A DNA stretch of 64,000 nt from Devosia neptuniae (GCF_025452235.1 NZ_CP104965.1:1178001-1242000); one strand, 5' to 3'; positions 35,039 to 47,120 are shown, counted from the first letter of the stretch. Translations and numbers: made by a program. Notes: a model not told the origin generated them from the letters alone.

Positions 35039-36778
35039 ATGACCGACAGGGACGACATTGTCGCACGTTACTTAGCAGGGGATCTCCCTCAACTGCTCGT
35101 GGAACGCGCGCGTCGACATCTTACGTCTGAGGACGGCAGGGCATTTCGCGCAGCGCTTGAGGAACTCCACAATGACGGCACGATAGACCTACTGGAGATC
35201 GCAAACACGATTTCTAGCTCTACGATAGGCCAGCATGACTTTTTCATTGTCATGCACCTTTATTGCGATCTCATTCCAAACCTAGACGCCGAGGTACCTG
35301 TGATGCTTGGCGCGGTAAAGGCTCTTGTCGCGCGCGCTGGCAATGACCTCATGTCCAGCATGCCCAACGGCGTATATCGAACTTGGGCGGAACTAGGCGA
35401 TCGAGCGCGGTTAACTCTTATTGAGATCGACGAGAACGATCCCGAAGACTCGGCCTACGTCTTCCTTAGCCTCCAGGCGCTCGCCAAAAATTCGCCCGAT
35501 GAAGCTCTTACGAAGGCGATCTCCTACGTTGAAGGTGCAGCGGCGCCAGCGCGCTCCGCCGGAGCCAAGGCGATTGGCACGATGGCACTAGAAACGCCCG
35601 TAGCACGAGAACGTGTGGCCGACGCGCTCGCTACGGCTAGCGGCAAAGCCGATGATAACTCCCTAGGTCACATCCTTGTCGCCATATGCGAGATCGCACG
35701 TTCAAATAACGATATGCAGCCCTCGGCTGTCGCGTTGATCCGTACTGCGACGCCAAACGTTGGCGACCACGCGATTCATCAGCTTTCGCTTGAGCTCATG
35801 TTCCATGGCGAGGAACTGCCGGCTGGTATCGTGGCAGGCCTGACGGCGGTCATGCACAAGGTCGCCATCACCAATTCTGCAACGCTGGATAATATCGATT
35901 CCGCTGGCGTGAAACTACTCACGAACGGACGGATGAGCGAAGCGCTCGCACTAATCACGCCACTGATTGCAAGGCATGATGAGCTCGCCTCACTTGAGGC
36001 GCTCGATGGCTTTTCCTATGCTTTGCGCCAACTTGCACCAAACGTACTGGGCGAGGTGATTGTTAGTTGGCTCCTCTCATCCGAGTTCAATCTAGGTCAC
36101 GCGGCTCTGTCGCTGGTCGGAAATCATAATGGCGATGCTCCTCTGGTCCTAGAGGTCGCCCGCGCCACCCTCGGATTAGCAGACAGCGACAAAGTCCTGC
36201 TCGCCCATCGCGCGATCGGCTATCTCTTCATCCACCCCATTACAGCCGCTTCACTGGTGCTTGGAATTATTCCTGGCGTCACCGAGACCTCGCGCAAGGT
36301 GATAGTGGAAATTCTCTTCGACCCGCTGCTAGTAAATTATTCGGGCGAACTCGCGAGTTGGCTGACCGAACGTGCCCAGACTGCGAGCGCCCCTCTTCAG
36401 CCCATTTTGAGAGAACTGCTTGCTCAGCTTGAAGTTTATCTCGAAGGCCTTGGGAAGGTCGGTTGGCTCAAGGAACTGCGCCCGTCAGAACGCGAGCGCC
36501 TAATCGAAAACCACCGCCAGCATGAGTCCGCGCGTCAGGTACACAAGCAGGCCGAAAAACGGTCCATACTCTTCTCACTCGTGAGCCGGTCAGTCATCCT
36601 CTATGGCAATGGCTCCATTAGCTACTACAAGGGGCCAGACGGAGAAAATCAGCGCAACGAGATGAAGCTGCACAGCTTCAGTCATAGCTTCGAAGCGCCA
36701 CGCCTCGATATTCTGGAACCGTTTGACCTAGATTACAAATTGCGAGTCTTTCGAACGATGACCCTGTCGAAATCATGA
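35039..36778 (+). CDS. Large helical-repeat protein, first gene of an unrecognised two-gene module
   Basis: 579 codons starting MTDRDDIVARYLAGDLPQLL, with GAGGAG just upstream. I do not recognise a family. Almost the whole length looks alpha-helical with HEAT/ARM-like periodicity: runs such as SAYVFLSLQALAKNSPDEAL, HAIHQLSLELMFHGEELPAG and LDGFSYALRQLAPNVLGEVI. The last 80 residues are different, with a charged helix (RHQHESARQVHKQAEKRS-like) and beta-rich VILYGNGSISYYKGPDG. No nuclease, ATPase or membrane motif is seen. GC and codon choice (TTA, CTA, AGC/TCT) are unlike lepA, suggesting transfer. It overlaps the next gene by 4 bases. Confidence 0.82.
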   Translation: MTDRDDIVARYLAGDLPQLLVERARRHLTSEDGRAFRAALEELHNDGTIDLLEIANTISSSTIGQHDFFIVMHLYCDLIPNLDAEVPVMLGAVKALVARAGNDLMSSMPNGVYRTWAELGDRARLTLIEIDENDPEDSAYVFLSLQALAKNSPDEALTKAISYVEGAAAPARSAGAKAIGTMALETPVARERVADALATASGKADDNSLGHILVAICEIARSNNDMQPSAVALIRTATPNVGDHAIHQLSLELMFHGEELPAGIVAGLTAVMHKVAITNSATLDNIDSAGVKLLTNGRMSEALALITPLIARHDELASLEALDGFSYALRQLAPNVLGEVIVSWLLSSEFNLGHAALSLVGNHNGDAPLVLEVARATLGLADSDKVLLAHRAIGYLFIHPITAASLVLGIIPGVTETSRKVIVEILFDPLLVNYSGELASWLTERAQTASAPLQPILRELLAQLEVYLEGLGKVGWLKELRPSERERLIENHRQHESARQVHKQAEKRSILFSLVSRSVILYGNGSISYYKGPDGENQRNEMKLHSFSHSFEAPRLDILEPFDLDYKLRVFRTMTLSKS

Positions 36779-38532
36779 AACTTGTCATCCGCGAATATGT
36801 CGCCTCTTTGCGAGAGCGCGGTGAGCTTGACGCGGTACTGCCTGATTTACTGACTGAGCTTGGGTTTACCGTCTATTCGCGCCCAGCGCGGGGCACACGC
36901 CAATACGGCGTGGATGTTGCTGCGGTAGGCATGGGGCGTGATGGCGTTCGGCGTGTTCATCTGTTCTCGGTCAAATCGGGGGACCTTAACCGCACCGAGT
37001 GGAATACAGCCTCGCCGCAGAGTCTCAGGCCATCGCTCGATGAGATTCTAGATCATTATATATCGAGCCGAATCCCGCCCGAGTATGCCGCACTCCCGAT
37101 CGCAATCTGCCTCACGTTCGGCGGTGCGATAGACGAGCAGGTCCGTGCCGAAGTGACCGGCTATATGAACCGCAACACGACAGAGCGCATCAGCTATGAG
37201 GAGTGGAATGGTGACCGGCTCGCAGACGTAATCCTCGACGGCATCCTACGCGAAGACTTACTACCGTCGCCATTCCGAAGTCACTTGCGTAAGAGTGTTG
37301 CGATGGTCGAAGAACCCGACATTTCGCTTGACCATTTTTCAAGGCTACTGCGCGCTTTGGGCGACGCGCCCGGGACGACCCCAGCAGCGAGGCTATCCCA
37401 AGCACGGATGATCAATATCTGCTTGTGGATCATGTTTGTATGGGCACGTGAGGCAAACAATGTGGAAGCTCCTTATCGAGCTAGTGAACACGTGCAGCTC
37501 GAAGTTTGGCACCTTCTAAAGGCCGACGTTGCGCGCTCAGGCGCGGCTGCTGAGGCCGCGGGATACGTCATCAACGAAATGTTTGAGTTGCATTTTGCAA
37601 TCTGGGAAGAGCTGTTCGGGGGCAAAATACTGCCACATGCCGGTGTTCGGCACGCGCTGTCCTCAGCGGTCAGGTCGCATTCTGCAGTCGACGTAAACCT
37701 CAAGTTATTCGAGGTTGTTGGGCGCTTAGCATTACGTGGACTATGGTTGGTTTGGGAGCTCGCCCCGTCTAGTGGACCCACTGTCCTTACGGACGACTAC
37801 CTCCGCGCGCACCCGGCGGCTCCCGCTGAGATCACAAGGGCAACTATCGACCGCATCGACGCTCTTTGTTCGCAGCTGGCGCAGATTGTCAGTAACAATC
37901 GGGCGCTACTTTCCCCAATCGGCGATTGGCAAGCGATCGACATTGGACTGGCATTCACGCTTCTAGCTTGCCGCCCTGCTAGCCATGGCGCATTGAACGA
38001 TTGGTGCGAGGAGTTAGCGAGACGGAGTATCTTTGCCTTCAAAGTGCATGGTCGCTATCCGATAGTAAGTCACTCCTATTGGGATGTGGTCGCCCACCCG
38101 ACTGAACGCACGGAGGAGCATCGAAAGAGTTTGACCGAAGGCAGCATACTGTACCCCATGCTGGCACTCTGGGCCGCGTCGGGAGGCAAACAGCGATTGT
38201 TCGACGAGCTGGCAGTGTTCAAAGCCGAGTCGCTCGACCATTGCACTTTCCAAACTTGGCTGCCAGACGAGGATAGTGAAAACGAACTCTATCTTGGCCG
38301 CGAAGTGCACGGCGCAGCACTGACCGGCATTCCAGTTACTGAAGGCACACAAGATACGCTAGACTACGTTCTGCAAGAAACCGCCAACAACCCACATTAT
38401 GACGCCCTTTCGGCCGTCCGCTTGGGGCATTGGCCGATAGTGCTCACCGCATGTCGCTGCCATCGACTGCCAGTTCCGCCGCAAGTCTGGCGCGACCTTT
38501 TATCCCAGAGCCATGGATCGTCAGGTGACTGA
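36775..38532 (+). CDS. Protein with N-terminal PD-(D/E)XK-like nuclease motif, second gene of the module
   Basis: 585 codons. Residues 1-170 look like a restriction-endonuclease fold: a helix with ELDAVLPDLLTELGF, then YGVDVAAVG with Asp47, then VHLFSVKSGDL with Ser65-x-Lys67 in place of the usual Glu/Gln-x-Lys. This resembles the GxD...(E/Q)xK pattern of Mrr-like nucleases, but with a variant. The remainder is mostly helical (WIMFVWAREANNVEAPYRAS, LRGLWLVWELAPSSGPTVL) and unassigned. The ATGA overlap with the first gene implies coupled translation. Low GC as in its partner. The nuclease function is an inference. Confidence 0.82.
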   Translation: MKLVIREYVASLRERGELDAVLPDLLTELGFTVYSRPARGTRQYGVDVAAVGMGRDGVRRVHLFSVKSGDLNRTEWNTASPQSLRPSLDEILDHYISSRIPPEYAALPIAICLTFGGAIDEQVRAEVTGYMNRNTTERISYEEWNGDRLADVILDGILREDLLPSPFRSHLRKSVAMVEEPDISLDHFSRLLRALGDAPGTTPAARLSQARMINICLWIMFVWAREANNVEAPYRASEHVQLEVWHLLKADVARSGAAAEAAGYVINEMFELHFAIWEELFGGKILPHAGVRHALSSAVRSHSAVDVNLKLFEVVGRLALRGLWLVWELAPSSGPTVLTDDYLRAHPAAPAEITRATIDRIDALCSQLAQIVSNNRALLSPIGDWQAIDIGLAFTLLACRPASHGALNDWCEELARRSIFAFKVHGRYPIVSHSYWDVVAHPTERTEEHRKSLTEGSILYPMLALWAASGGKQRLFDELAVFKAESLDHCTFQTWLPDEDSENELYLGREVHGAALTGIPVTEGTQDTLDYVLQETANNPHYDALSAVRLGHWPIVLTACRCHRLPVPPQVWRDLLSQSHGSSGD

Positions 38533-38664
38533 GAGGGAAAGCACGCGGAACTAGAGTTGGGGAATGCCGTGGTCCCTACTTGGCGGCCAAAAAACTAATC
38601 CCCGCCCCTCCACCCCGCCTTACCCTCTCCTGTCCGGCATCCCGCCGCTTCAGGAGTTTCCACC

Positions 38665-39153
38665 TTGCCCCAGCCCAAAAAACTGCCCCGTGTCACCCAT
38701 GCCCTGGCTGCGCGCCATGAGGCGCTTTGGTTGCGGCTGACGGCGTTGCATGCCCAGATTGCCACCGTGGCGGCGCGGCGGCCGCAGGCGCCGGTTTCGG
38801 GGCAGACGATCAGCGTGGCCGAGGTGCTGTTGCGTGATGCGCAGGTCTTTCTCGCCCAGGGCGACAGCCTGCCCATGGCGGCGCCCGATCATGGGGGGCT
38901 GCTGACCCAGCTTGGCCAGGCGCTGGCCGGGCTCGATGCCTGGGAGGCGGTCAATGCCGAGTGGCGCGGGGAGCTCAATGCCTTTGTCTGGAAAGTGGTG
39001 GGCGATCCGGTTCTGCCGGTGCAGCGACTGCGGCCCAAACTGGTCGCCGCCGCGGCGCCGCATGCCGATCCCGCTTATGCCGCCTATAAGGCCAAAATGG
39101 CCGATCTGCGCGACAAGCTCGCCCTGCGCATCGACCAGTTCCGCAACCGATAA
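38665..39153 (+). CDS. Hypothetical helical protein, TTG start
   Basis: 162 codons from TTG at 38665; CAGGAG lies 10-15 bases upstream and no in-frame ATG gives a fuller protein. The product is soluble, helical and Ala-rich, with SGQTISVAEVLLRDAQVFLAQ and NAEWRGELNAFVWKVVGDPVLPVQRLRP as its most distinctive parts. High GC, like the core genome. No family recognised. Confidence 0.65.
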   Translation: MPQPKKLPRVTHALAARHEALWLRLTALHAQIATVAARRPQAPVSGQTISVAEVLLRDAQVFLAQGDSLPMAAPDHGGLLTQLGQALAGLDAWEAVNAEWRGELNAFVWKVVGDPVLPVQRLRPKLVAAAAPHADPAYAAYKAKMADLRDKLALRIDQFRNR

Positions 39154-39201
39154 GGCAAAACTTATCCCGCTTATGCCCGGCCGCGCAAATCGCGGCTAGA
39201 A

Positions 39202-39539
39202 TGCTGCCCAGCTTTCGGGATACGGGCGGCGCTGCAGCGACCGGTGTCCGAAGGCCAGCCGGGGAAGGGCGGGTCGCGCCGCCTTTCGGGTCGAGCGGGG
39301 GTGACTTTCGGGCGGGGCGCTACGGCAAGCCGCTGGGGTTGCGATCGCGCCGTCCGATAAAGTCCCGGCGCCCCGAGGCGGCGCTCGTCTCACTATTAAA
39401 ATTACCAGAGGCGACACCGCCTCGGGGCCCGCTCGTCAAAATCTCCCCGGAGGCGCCGCGCCGGCCGGCGCCTTGGCGCGCCTTCTCGCGCCGCGCGCGA
39501 ACCGCTATGCTGGCAGCCGACTCGTTCCCGGATATTTCG
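39202..39539. other. GC-rich leader upstream of the peroxidase gene with repeats and a 12-bp hairpin
   Basis: The 386-bp gap has no supported gene. Three CTTTCGGG-containing units occur near 39213, 39285 and 39304, followed by (A/C)GGGCGG-like sequence. A perfect 12-bp inverted repeat GCCCCGAGGCGG (39370-39381) / CCGCCTCGGGGC (39417-39428) encloses a 35-base loop with an AT-rich core (TATTAAAATTA). The heptamer GCTCGTC occurs in the loop and again just after the stem. A structured RNA leader or attenuator is possible. Confidence 0.55.
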
Positions 39540-40000
39540 ATGACCCAGCTCGCCGATTTCACCCTTCCTTTGCTCGATGGCACGCCCCAGCCGCTTGCCG
39601 CCTATGCCGGCCAGCCCGTGCTGATCGTCAATACCGCCAGCAAATGCGGGCTGACCCCGCAATATGAGGGGCTGGAGGCGCTCTATCGGCACTACAAGGA
39701 CCAGGGCCTCGTGATCCTGGGCTTCCCCTGCAACCAGTTCATGGGGCAGGAGCCGGGCACGGCCGCAGAGATCGCCGAATTCTGCTCGCTGACCTATGAC
39801 GTGAGCTTCCCGCTCTTTGCCAAGCTCGAGGTCAATGGATCAGGCGAAAGCCCGCTCTACACCTGGCTCAAGGAAGAGCATCCCGGCGATATCGAGTGGA
39901 ATTTTGCCAAATTCCTCATCGGCCGCGATGGAAAGGTGGCCGCGCGCTTCGCCCCCGCTGTGCTGCCCGCCGATCTCGTGCCGGAGGTGGAAAAGCAGCT

Positions 40001-40004
<4 letters not shown>
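39540..40004 (+). CDS. Glutathione peroxidase (thiol peroxidase of GPx family)
   Basis: 154 codons. GPx-family enzymes reduce hydroperoxides, in bacteria usually with thioredoxin. Seen: active Cys36 in NTASKCGLTPQY, Gln66 in LGFPCNQFMGQEPG and Trp120-Asn121 in IEWNFAKFLI, plus Cys82 as a possible resolving residue. The start at MTQLADFTLPL gives the normal length; the open frame upstream runs through the GC-rich leader and is not favoured. Its stop overlaps the convergent UvrA-like gene by 4 bases. Confidence 0.92.
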
Positions 40005-42253
<2,249 letters not shown>

Positions 42254-42291
42254 GGGTTATCCTCATGATGGGTGACGCGAGCTTGCCGCAT

Positions 42292-42316
42292 CCTGCTGAC
42301 ATGACGCGTCAGCAGG
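42292..42316. other. Hairpin between DUF1801 and UvrA-like genes
   Basis: Perfect 9-bp inverted repeat CCTGCTGAC / GTCAGCAGG with the 7-base loop ATGACGC. The centre TGACGCGTCA is itself a palindrome. No T-run follows on either strand, so it may be an operator or an RNA hairpin rather than an intrinsic terminator. Confidence 0.5.
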
Positions 42317-42347
42317 CCGGTTTTCGACATGGGTCGCAACTTTTTGG

Positions 42348-42770
42348 TCAGCCGACGGCCTTTTTGATCAGCGCGGCAAGCTTGTCCTCGTCGGCCGGGG
42401 TCAGCTTGGTGATGGCGAATGCGGTCGGCCACATCGTGCCATCATCGAGCTTGGCGGCCTCGTTGAAGCCGAAGCTGGCATAGCGGCTGTCGAATTTGCC
42501 GGCGGCGGTGAAAAAGCACACCACCTTGCCCGCACTATTGGCCCAGGCCGGCATGCCATACCAGGTTTTGGGCAACAGCTCGGGCCCGTTCTGCTTGACC
42601 AGGGCATGCAGGCGCTCGGCGATGGCGCGGTCGCTGTCGCCCATTTCGGCGACCTTGGCCAGAAGGTCCGCCTCGCCATCGGCTTTCTTGCCCTTCTTGC
42701 GCTCGACCTTGGCGTCCTGCATCGCCTCAAGTTCGGCCTCCGAAAAGACCTTCTTTTTGCTGGTGGCCAT
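42348..42770 (-). CDS. DUF1801 family protein
   Basis: 140 codons. A Lys-rich N-terminus (ATSKKKVFSEAELEAMQD) is followed by the DUF1801 core: ERLHALVKQNGPELLPKTWYGMPAWANSAGKVVCFF, SRYASFGFNEAAKLDDG and a C-terminal helix with KLAALIKKAVG. The family has been called an iron-chaperone-like fold but its role is unclear. Third gene after arsR and the SRPBCC gene on the same strand, a grouping often seen. Confidence 0.85.
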   Translation of the reverse strand: MATSKKKVFSEAELEAMQDAKVERKKGKKADGEADLLAKVAEMGDSDRAIAERLHALVKQNGPELLPKTWYGMPAWANSAGKVVCFFTAAGKFDSRYASFGFNEAAKLDDGTMWPTAFAITKLTPADEDKLAALIKKAVG

Positions 42771-42794
42771 AGGCGTTCTCCTTGGGTTTTGGGG

Positions 42795-43214
42795 TCAATC
42801 GAGCCGCGCCAGCAGCGCGTCGAGCCGGGTCGCGAATTGCTTCCAGGCCGCCTGTGCGCCCTTGAACGCCAGGTCCTGATCCGGCCGGAAACCGGTTTGC
42901 TCCATGCGCAGCCGCGTGCCGGAAGCAGTGGGCTCCAGCGTGAAGGTCACGACGCTTTCCAGCCCGAACGCGTCCCAGCTATAAGACAGGGTCTTGTGCG
43001 GCTCGATCGCCCGCACCTGGCAATCGATGACCACGCTGACATCGGGCCGGGGCTGGTTGCGCAGAGTGAATTTCCGGCCTTCGACCGGCTCAAAATCGGT
43101 CTGCATCAGCCATTCCTCCAGCAGATGGGGCTGGGTCAGCGCGCGCCAGATTTTCTCCGGCGTCGTGGTGAATTCGCGTTCCAGCACGACGGTGCGAATG
43201 GGGGGCGCGGTCAT
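42795..43214 (-). CDS. SRPBCC/AHSA1-type domain protein
   Basis: 139 codons. Hydrophobic-pocket fold with VLEREFTTTPEKIWRALTQPHLLEEWLM at the start, LSYSWDAFGLESVVTFTLEPTASGTRL in the middle and a C-terminal helix (AWKQFATRLDALLARL). The ligand is unknown. Its ATG overlaps the arsR stop (ATGA), so the pair is coupled; ArsR-SRPBCC pairs are common. Confidence 0.88.
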   Translation of the reverse strand: MTAPPIRTVVLEREFTTTPEKIWRALTQPHLLEEWLMQTDFEPVEGRKFTLRNQPRPDVSVVIDCQVRAIEPHKTLSYSWDAFGLESVVTFTLEPTASGTRLRMEQTGFRPDQDLAFKGAQAAWKQFATRLDALLARLD

Positions 43215-43549
43215 TGGTCCATCCTGTCGAGCAGGTTTTCGAGCGCATCGAACCGGCCGTCCCAAAAGCTGGCCATTTCGCTGGTCCAGTCGATCAGCGG
43301 CGCCAATGCGCCCGGCAGGGCCCGGTAATGGGTCTGCCGACCTTCATGGCGATCACGCACCAGCCCGGCTTGTTTCAGCACGCCCAGATGCCGGGACACC
43401 ACCGGCTGCGACACGCCCGCCTGGGCGGTCAGCGCCCCCACCGTGATCTCGCCTTCCCGGCACAGCCGCTCAAACAGCGCCCGCCGCGTCGGATCGGCAA
43501 GCGTCCTGAAGATCACGTCTGGCGCCGGTGCCAATTGGGACAAATCCAT
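43211..43549 (-). CDS. ArsR-family transcriptional regulator
   Basis: 112 codons. The winged helix is clear: VIFRTLADPTRRALFERLCREGEITVGALTAQAGVSQPVVSRHLGVLKQAGLVRDRHEGRQTHY. No metal-binding Cys pair is seen, so it is the metal-independent type that usually partners SRPBCC proteins. It is first in a three-gene unit with dyads just upstream of its start. Confidence 0.9.
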   Translation of the reverse strand: MDLSQLAPAPDVIFRTLADPTRRALFERLCREGEITVGALTAQAGVSQPVVSRHLGVLKQAGLVRDRHEGRQTHYRALPGALAPLIDWTSEMASFWDGRFDALENLLDRMDQ

Positions 43550-43553
43550 ACCT

Positions 43554-43578
43554 CATAGGCTATGGATTTACGTATAGC
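43554..43578. promoter_or_regulatory. Operator candidate upstream of arsR
   Basis: CATAG-G-CTATG (43554-43564) overlaps GCTAT-N10-ATAGC (43559-43578). It starts 5 bases upstream of the arsR start codon and may be the autoregulatory site. Confidence 0.45.
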
Positions 43579-43637
43579 TGGAGAGGTATGAATGAGTCAA
43601 GGGTGGGACTACGGAGGCAATCGGGTCCCGAGGAGAA

Positions 43638-43874
43638 CTCATGGTGAGCCCCACGAACCACGCGGTGGGGTGAGTGGAGGCAAGGTGGCACGACCTCGTC
43701 CTTCGACAAGCTCAGGATGATGTCTGTTGGGGTTTCTCAATCAGACGGAGAGCCACGATACGCCTCCCTCCCCCTTGAGGGGAGGGATTGAGGGTGGGGT
43801 CGACGAGCTTTAGCGCAGGAGCCGCAGCGACCCCCACCCCAGCCCTCCCCTCAAGGGGGAGGGAGGGCGAGAGC
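43638..43874. repeat. Family C repeat followed by family A palindromic repeat
   Basis: In the 399-bp gap after arsR, family C (CTCATGGTGAGCCCCACGAA ... CTTCGACAAGCTCAGGATGA) spans about 43638-43727. Family A follows, with CCTCCCCCTTGAGGGGAGGG near 43762-43781 and CCCTCCCCTCAAGGGGGAGG near 43843-43862. I see no gene in this gap. Confidence 0.8.
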
Positions 43875-43948
43875 CGATGCGTCTAGCTGCGGATGAAGGC
43901 GTTTAAGACAAGTCGAACACTCTCCTCACGGAGAGCCGGATAGCCCCA

Positions 43949-45007
<1,059 letters not shown>

Positions 45008-45018
45008 GACTTGTCTCC

Positions 45019-46104
45019 TCAGGCGGCGCGGAACTGGGGCGGAACCCAGCTCTGGTAACGCGGATGGTCGGACGCGATGGGCAGGGCCACATCTTCGTGG
45101 GTGGTCGAGGAATGATAGAAGGCAGTAACGAGTTCGAGCGCCCGGCGCGAATCCGCCGAGGTCACCGGCATCGGCGCTTCACCCAAGAGAGCCGCGTGGA
45201 AGCGGGCCATCTGCGTCTCGAACCGCGAGGGCACATGCTTCCAGTCCTTGAGCAAGGCGTCAATCCTGGCCGCCGTCTCGGGATTGCGCGGCTGGATGCG
45301 CCACGGCTTGGCGCCGGGATTATAGGCCTCGTAATCGCTTTCGAAGGTGACATTCTCGAAGGTCAGGAACAGGCGGGTGATTTCCTCAGCCGCGCCCAGC
45401 GTGGCGGTGAAACTGCCCAGGGCGCCGTTTTCGAGCTCCAGGCTGGCAGTGACGCAGTCTTCCACTTCAATGGCATTGACGCGGGTGGCGACCCGGCCGA
45501 ACAGGCGTTTCACGTCACCCATGAGATAGGTGAACAGGTCATGCTGGTGGATGGCGTGGGTCATCAGCACGCCGCCCAATTCGGTGGCCCATTTGCCGCG
45601 CCAGGGCACAGCATAATAATCGGGGCCACGGCGCCACATGGTTTCCACCGTGCCAACGAAGGGCTTGCCGGCAATGCCGGCATCGATAATGGCCTTGGCC
45701 TGCTCGATGCCATCGCCGAAGCGATATTGGAACACCGGCATCAGCTTGCCCTTGGAAATCTTCTCCTGGGCAATCACCTCGTCGACCTGGGCCAGCGAGC
45801 CGACCAGCGGCTTTTCGCAAATCACATGCTTGCCGGCCTTCAGCGCCGCCATGACCATGGGATAGTGCAGGCCGGGCGGGGTGCAGATATCGATGATGTC
45901 GATATCGTCCATGGCGAGGATTTCGTCGAAATTGGTGATGCGGCGCTCGACGTTGAATTCATCGGCGATCGGCGTCATGCGCTCGACATTGAGGTCGCAG
46001 AGCGCCAGCACCTTGTATTTATCGGCATTGGGCACATAGCCCTCGACCAGATGGCTGCGGCCGATGCCGACGCCGACGATGGCGACGTTGAAAACCCGGC
46101 TCAT
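45019..46104 (-). CDS. Gfo/Idh/MocA-family oxidoreductase 1
   Basis: 361 codons. The N-terminal Rossmann half has VAIVGVGIGRSHLVEGY and the family motif HVICEKPLVGSLAQVD; the dimer/substrate half has GGVLMTHAIHQHDLFTYLMGD with a catalytic-type His. These enzymes oxidise or reduce sugars and polyols with NAD(P), often at C3. The start at MSRVFNVAIVG overlaps the stop of the next oxidoreductase gene by 4 bases. Substrate unknown; see the locus-level finding. Confidence 0.9.
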   Translation of the reverse strand: MSRVFNVAIVGVGIGRSHLVEGYVPNADKYKVLALCDLNVERMTPIADEFNVERRITNFDEILAMDDIDIIDICTPPGLHYPMVMAALKAGKHVICEKPLVGSLAQVDEVIAQEKISKGKLMPVFQYRFGDGIEQAKAIIDAGIAGKPFVGTVETMWRRGPDYYAVPWRGKWATELGGVLMTHAIHQHDLFTYLMGDVKRLFGRVATRVNAIEVEDCVTASLELENGALGSFTATLGAAEEITRLFLTFENVTFESDYEAYNPGAKPWRIQPRNPETAARIDALLKDWKHVPSRFETQMARFHAALLGEAPMPVTSADSRRALELVTAFYHSSTTHEDVALPIASDHPRYQSWVPPQFRAA

Positions 46105-47120
46105 TGTGCCCACTCCGTGCCGCGTTCGGCCAATTGCTGGGCGGTCAGCGCCAGTTTCATGGCGTTGAAGCACCGCTCCTGCGGCATGGCGGTTTCCGTA
46201 CGATTGCGCACGTCATCGAGGAATTGCCGGCCGAAGGGAAGGTCGGTGCTCGAGCAATCGATATGGCGGGGGCCATCCTTGTTGACGATGAACAGGTGAT
46301 CGGTGCCGGGGCGGCCGGCAATGTCGATATATTTGCGCAGCTCGATATAGCCTTCTGTGCCGAGAATCGTCAGGCGCCCGTCGCCCCAGGTGGGCAGGCC
46401 TTCGGGGGTGAACCAGTCGACGCGGATATAACCCGAGGTGCCCTCGGCCTTGAGATGCACATCGCCCACATCCTGCAGACCCGGCTTGTCCGGATGGCCG
46501 CGATTGGCGACGCTGGCGGAGACCACTTCGGCATCCATGGCGCCCGAGAAGAACAGGAATTGCTCGAACTGATGGCTGGCAATATCGGTGAGGATGCCGC
46601 CATAGCGATTGCGGGTGAAGAACCATTCGGGGCGATTGTTGAGTCGCAGTGAATGGGGGCCCAGGCCCACCGTATTGATCACCTTGCCGATGGCGCCCTG
46701 GGCAACGAGGTTCCCCGCTTCGACGGTGGCCTTGACCTCGAAATGCTCGGAATAGAGCACGCCATAAATACGGCCGGTCTCTTTCTGCACCTGCTTGATT
46801 TCTTCAAGCTGGGCAAAGGTGGTCATGCCGGGCTTGTCAGAAAGCACATCCTTGCCGTGGCGCATGGCGGCCAGGGAAATGGCGGCGCGGTCGGCGGGAA
46901 TGGCGGCCGTGGTGATCACGGCGATCGAAGCGTCCTCAAGGATTTCCTTGGGGTCGGCAACGCGCTTCGCCTCGGGGAATTTTTCCGAAAAAGTAGCGGC
47001 CAGATCGTCTTCCACCGCATGGAAGGCCACGAATTGGCCGCCCGCGCGCTTGAGGCATTCCACCTGGCCGTAGATATGGGCGTGATTGATGCCGATGGCG
47101 GCAAATTTGATGTCAGTCAT
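46101..47120 (-). CDS. Gfo/Idh/MocA-family oxidoreductase 2
   Basis: 339 codons. It is divergent from its neighbour: the Rossmann start is FAAIGINHAHIYGQVECLKRAG (GxN instead of GxG), and the usual EKP motif reads VLSDKPGMTTFAQLEEI. The second half has GGILTDIASHQFEQFLFFSG. The loss of Glu in EKP (here DKP) is common in some subgroups. Probably acts on the same sugar path as the flanking genes. It overlaps oxidoreductase 1 and starts 4 bp after the permease stop. Confidence 0.88.
   Translation of the reverse strand: MTDIKFAAIGINHAHIYGQVECLKRAGGQFVAFHAVEDDLAATFSEKFPEAKRVADPKEILEDASIAVITTAAIPADRAAISLAAMRHGKDVLSDKPGMTTFAQLEEIKQVQKETGRIYGVLYSEHFEVKATVEAGNLVAQGAIGKVINTVGLGPHSLRLNNRPEWFFTRNRYGGILTDIASHQFEQFLFFSGAMDAEVVSASVANRGHPDKPGLQDVGDVHLKAEGTSGYIRVDWFTPEGLPTWGDGRLTILGTEGYIELRKYIDIAGRPGTDHLFIVNKDGPRHIDCSSTDLPFGRQFLDDVRNRTETAMPQERCFNAMKLALTAQQLAERGTEWAQ

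Noticed and set aside
34977..38664. Integrated mobile element carrying the two-gene module
   Set aside because: No integrase, transposase, tRNA or flanking direct repeat was found; transfer is suggested by composition only.
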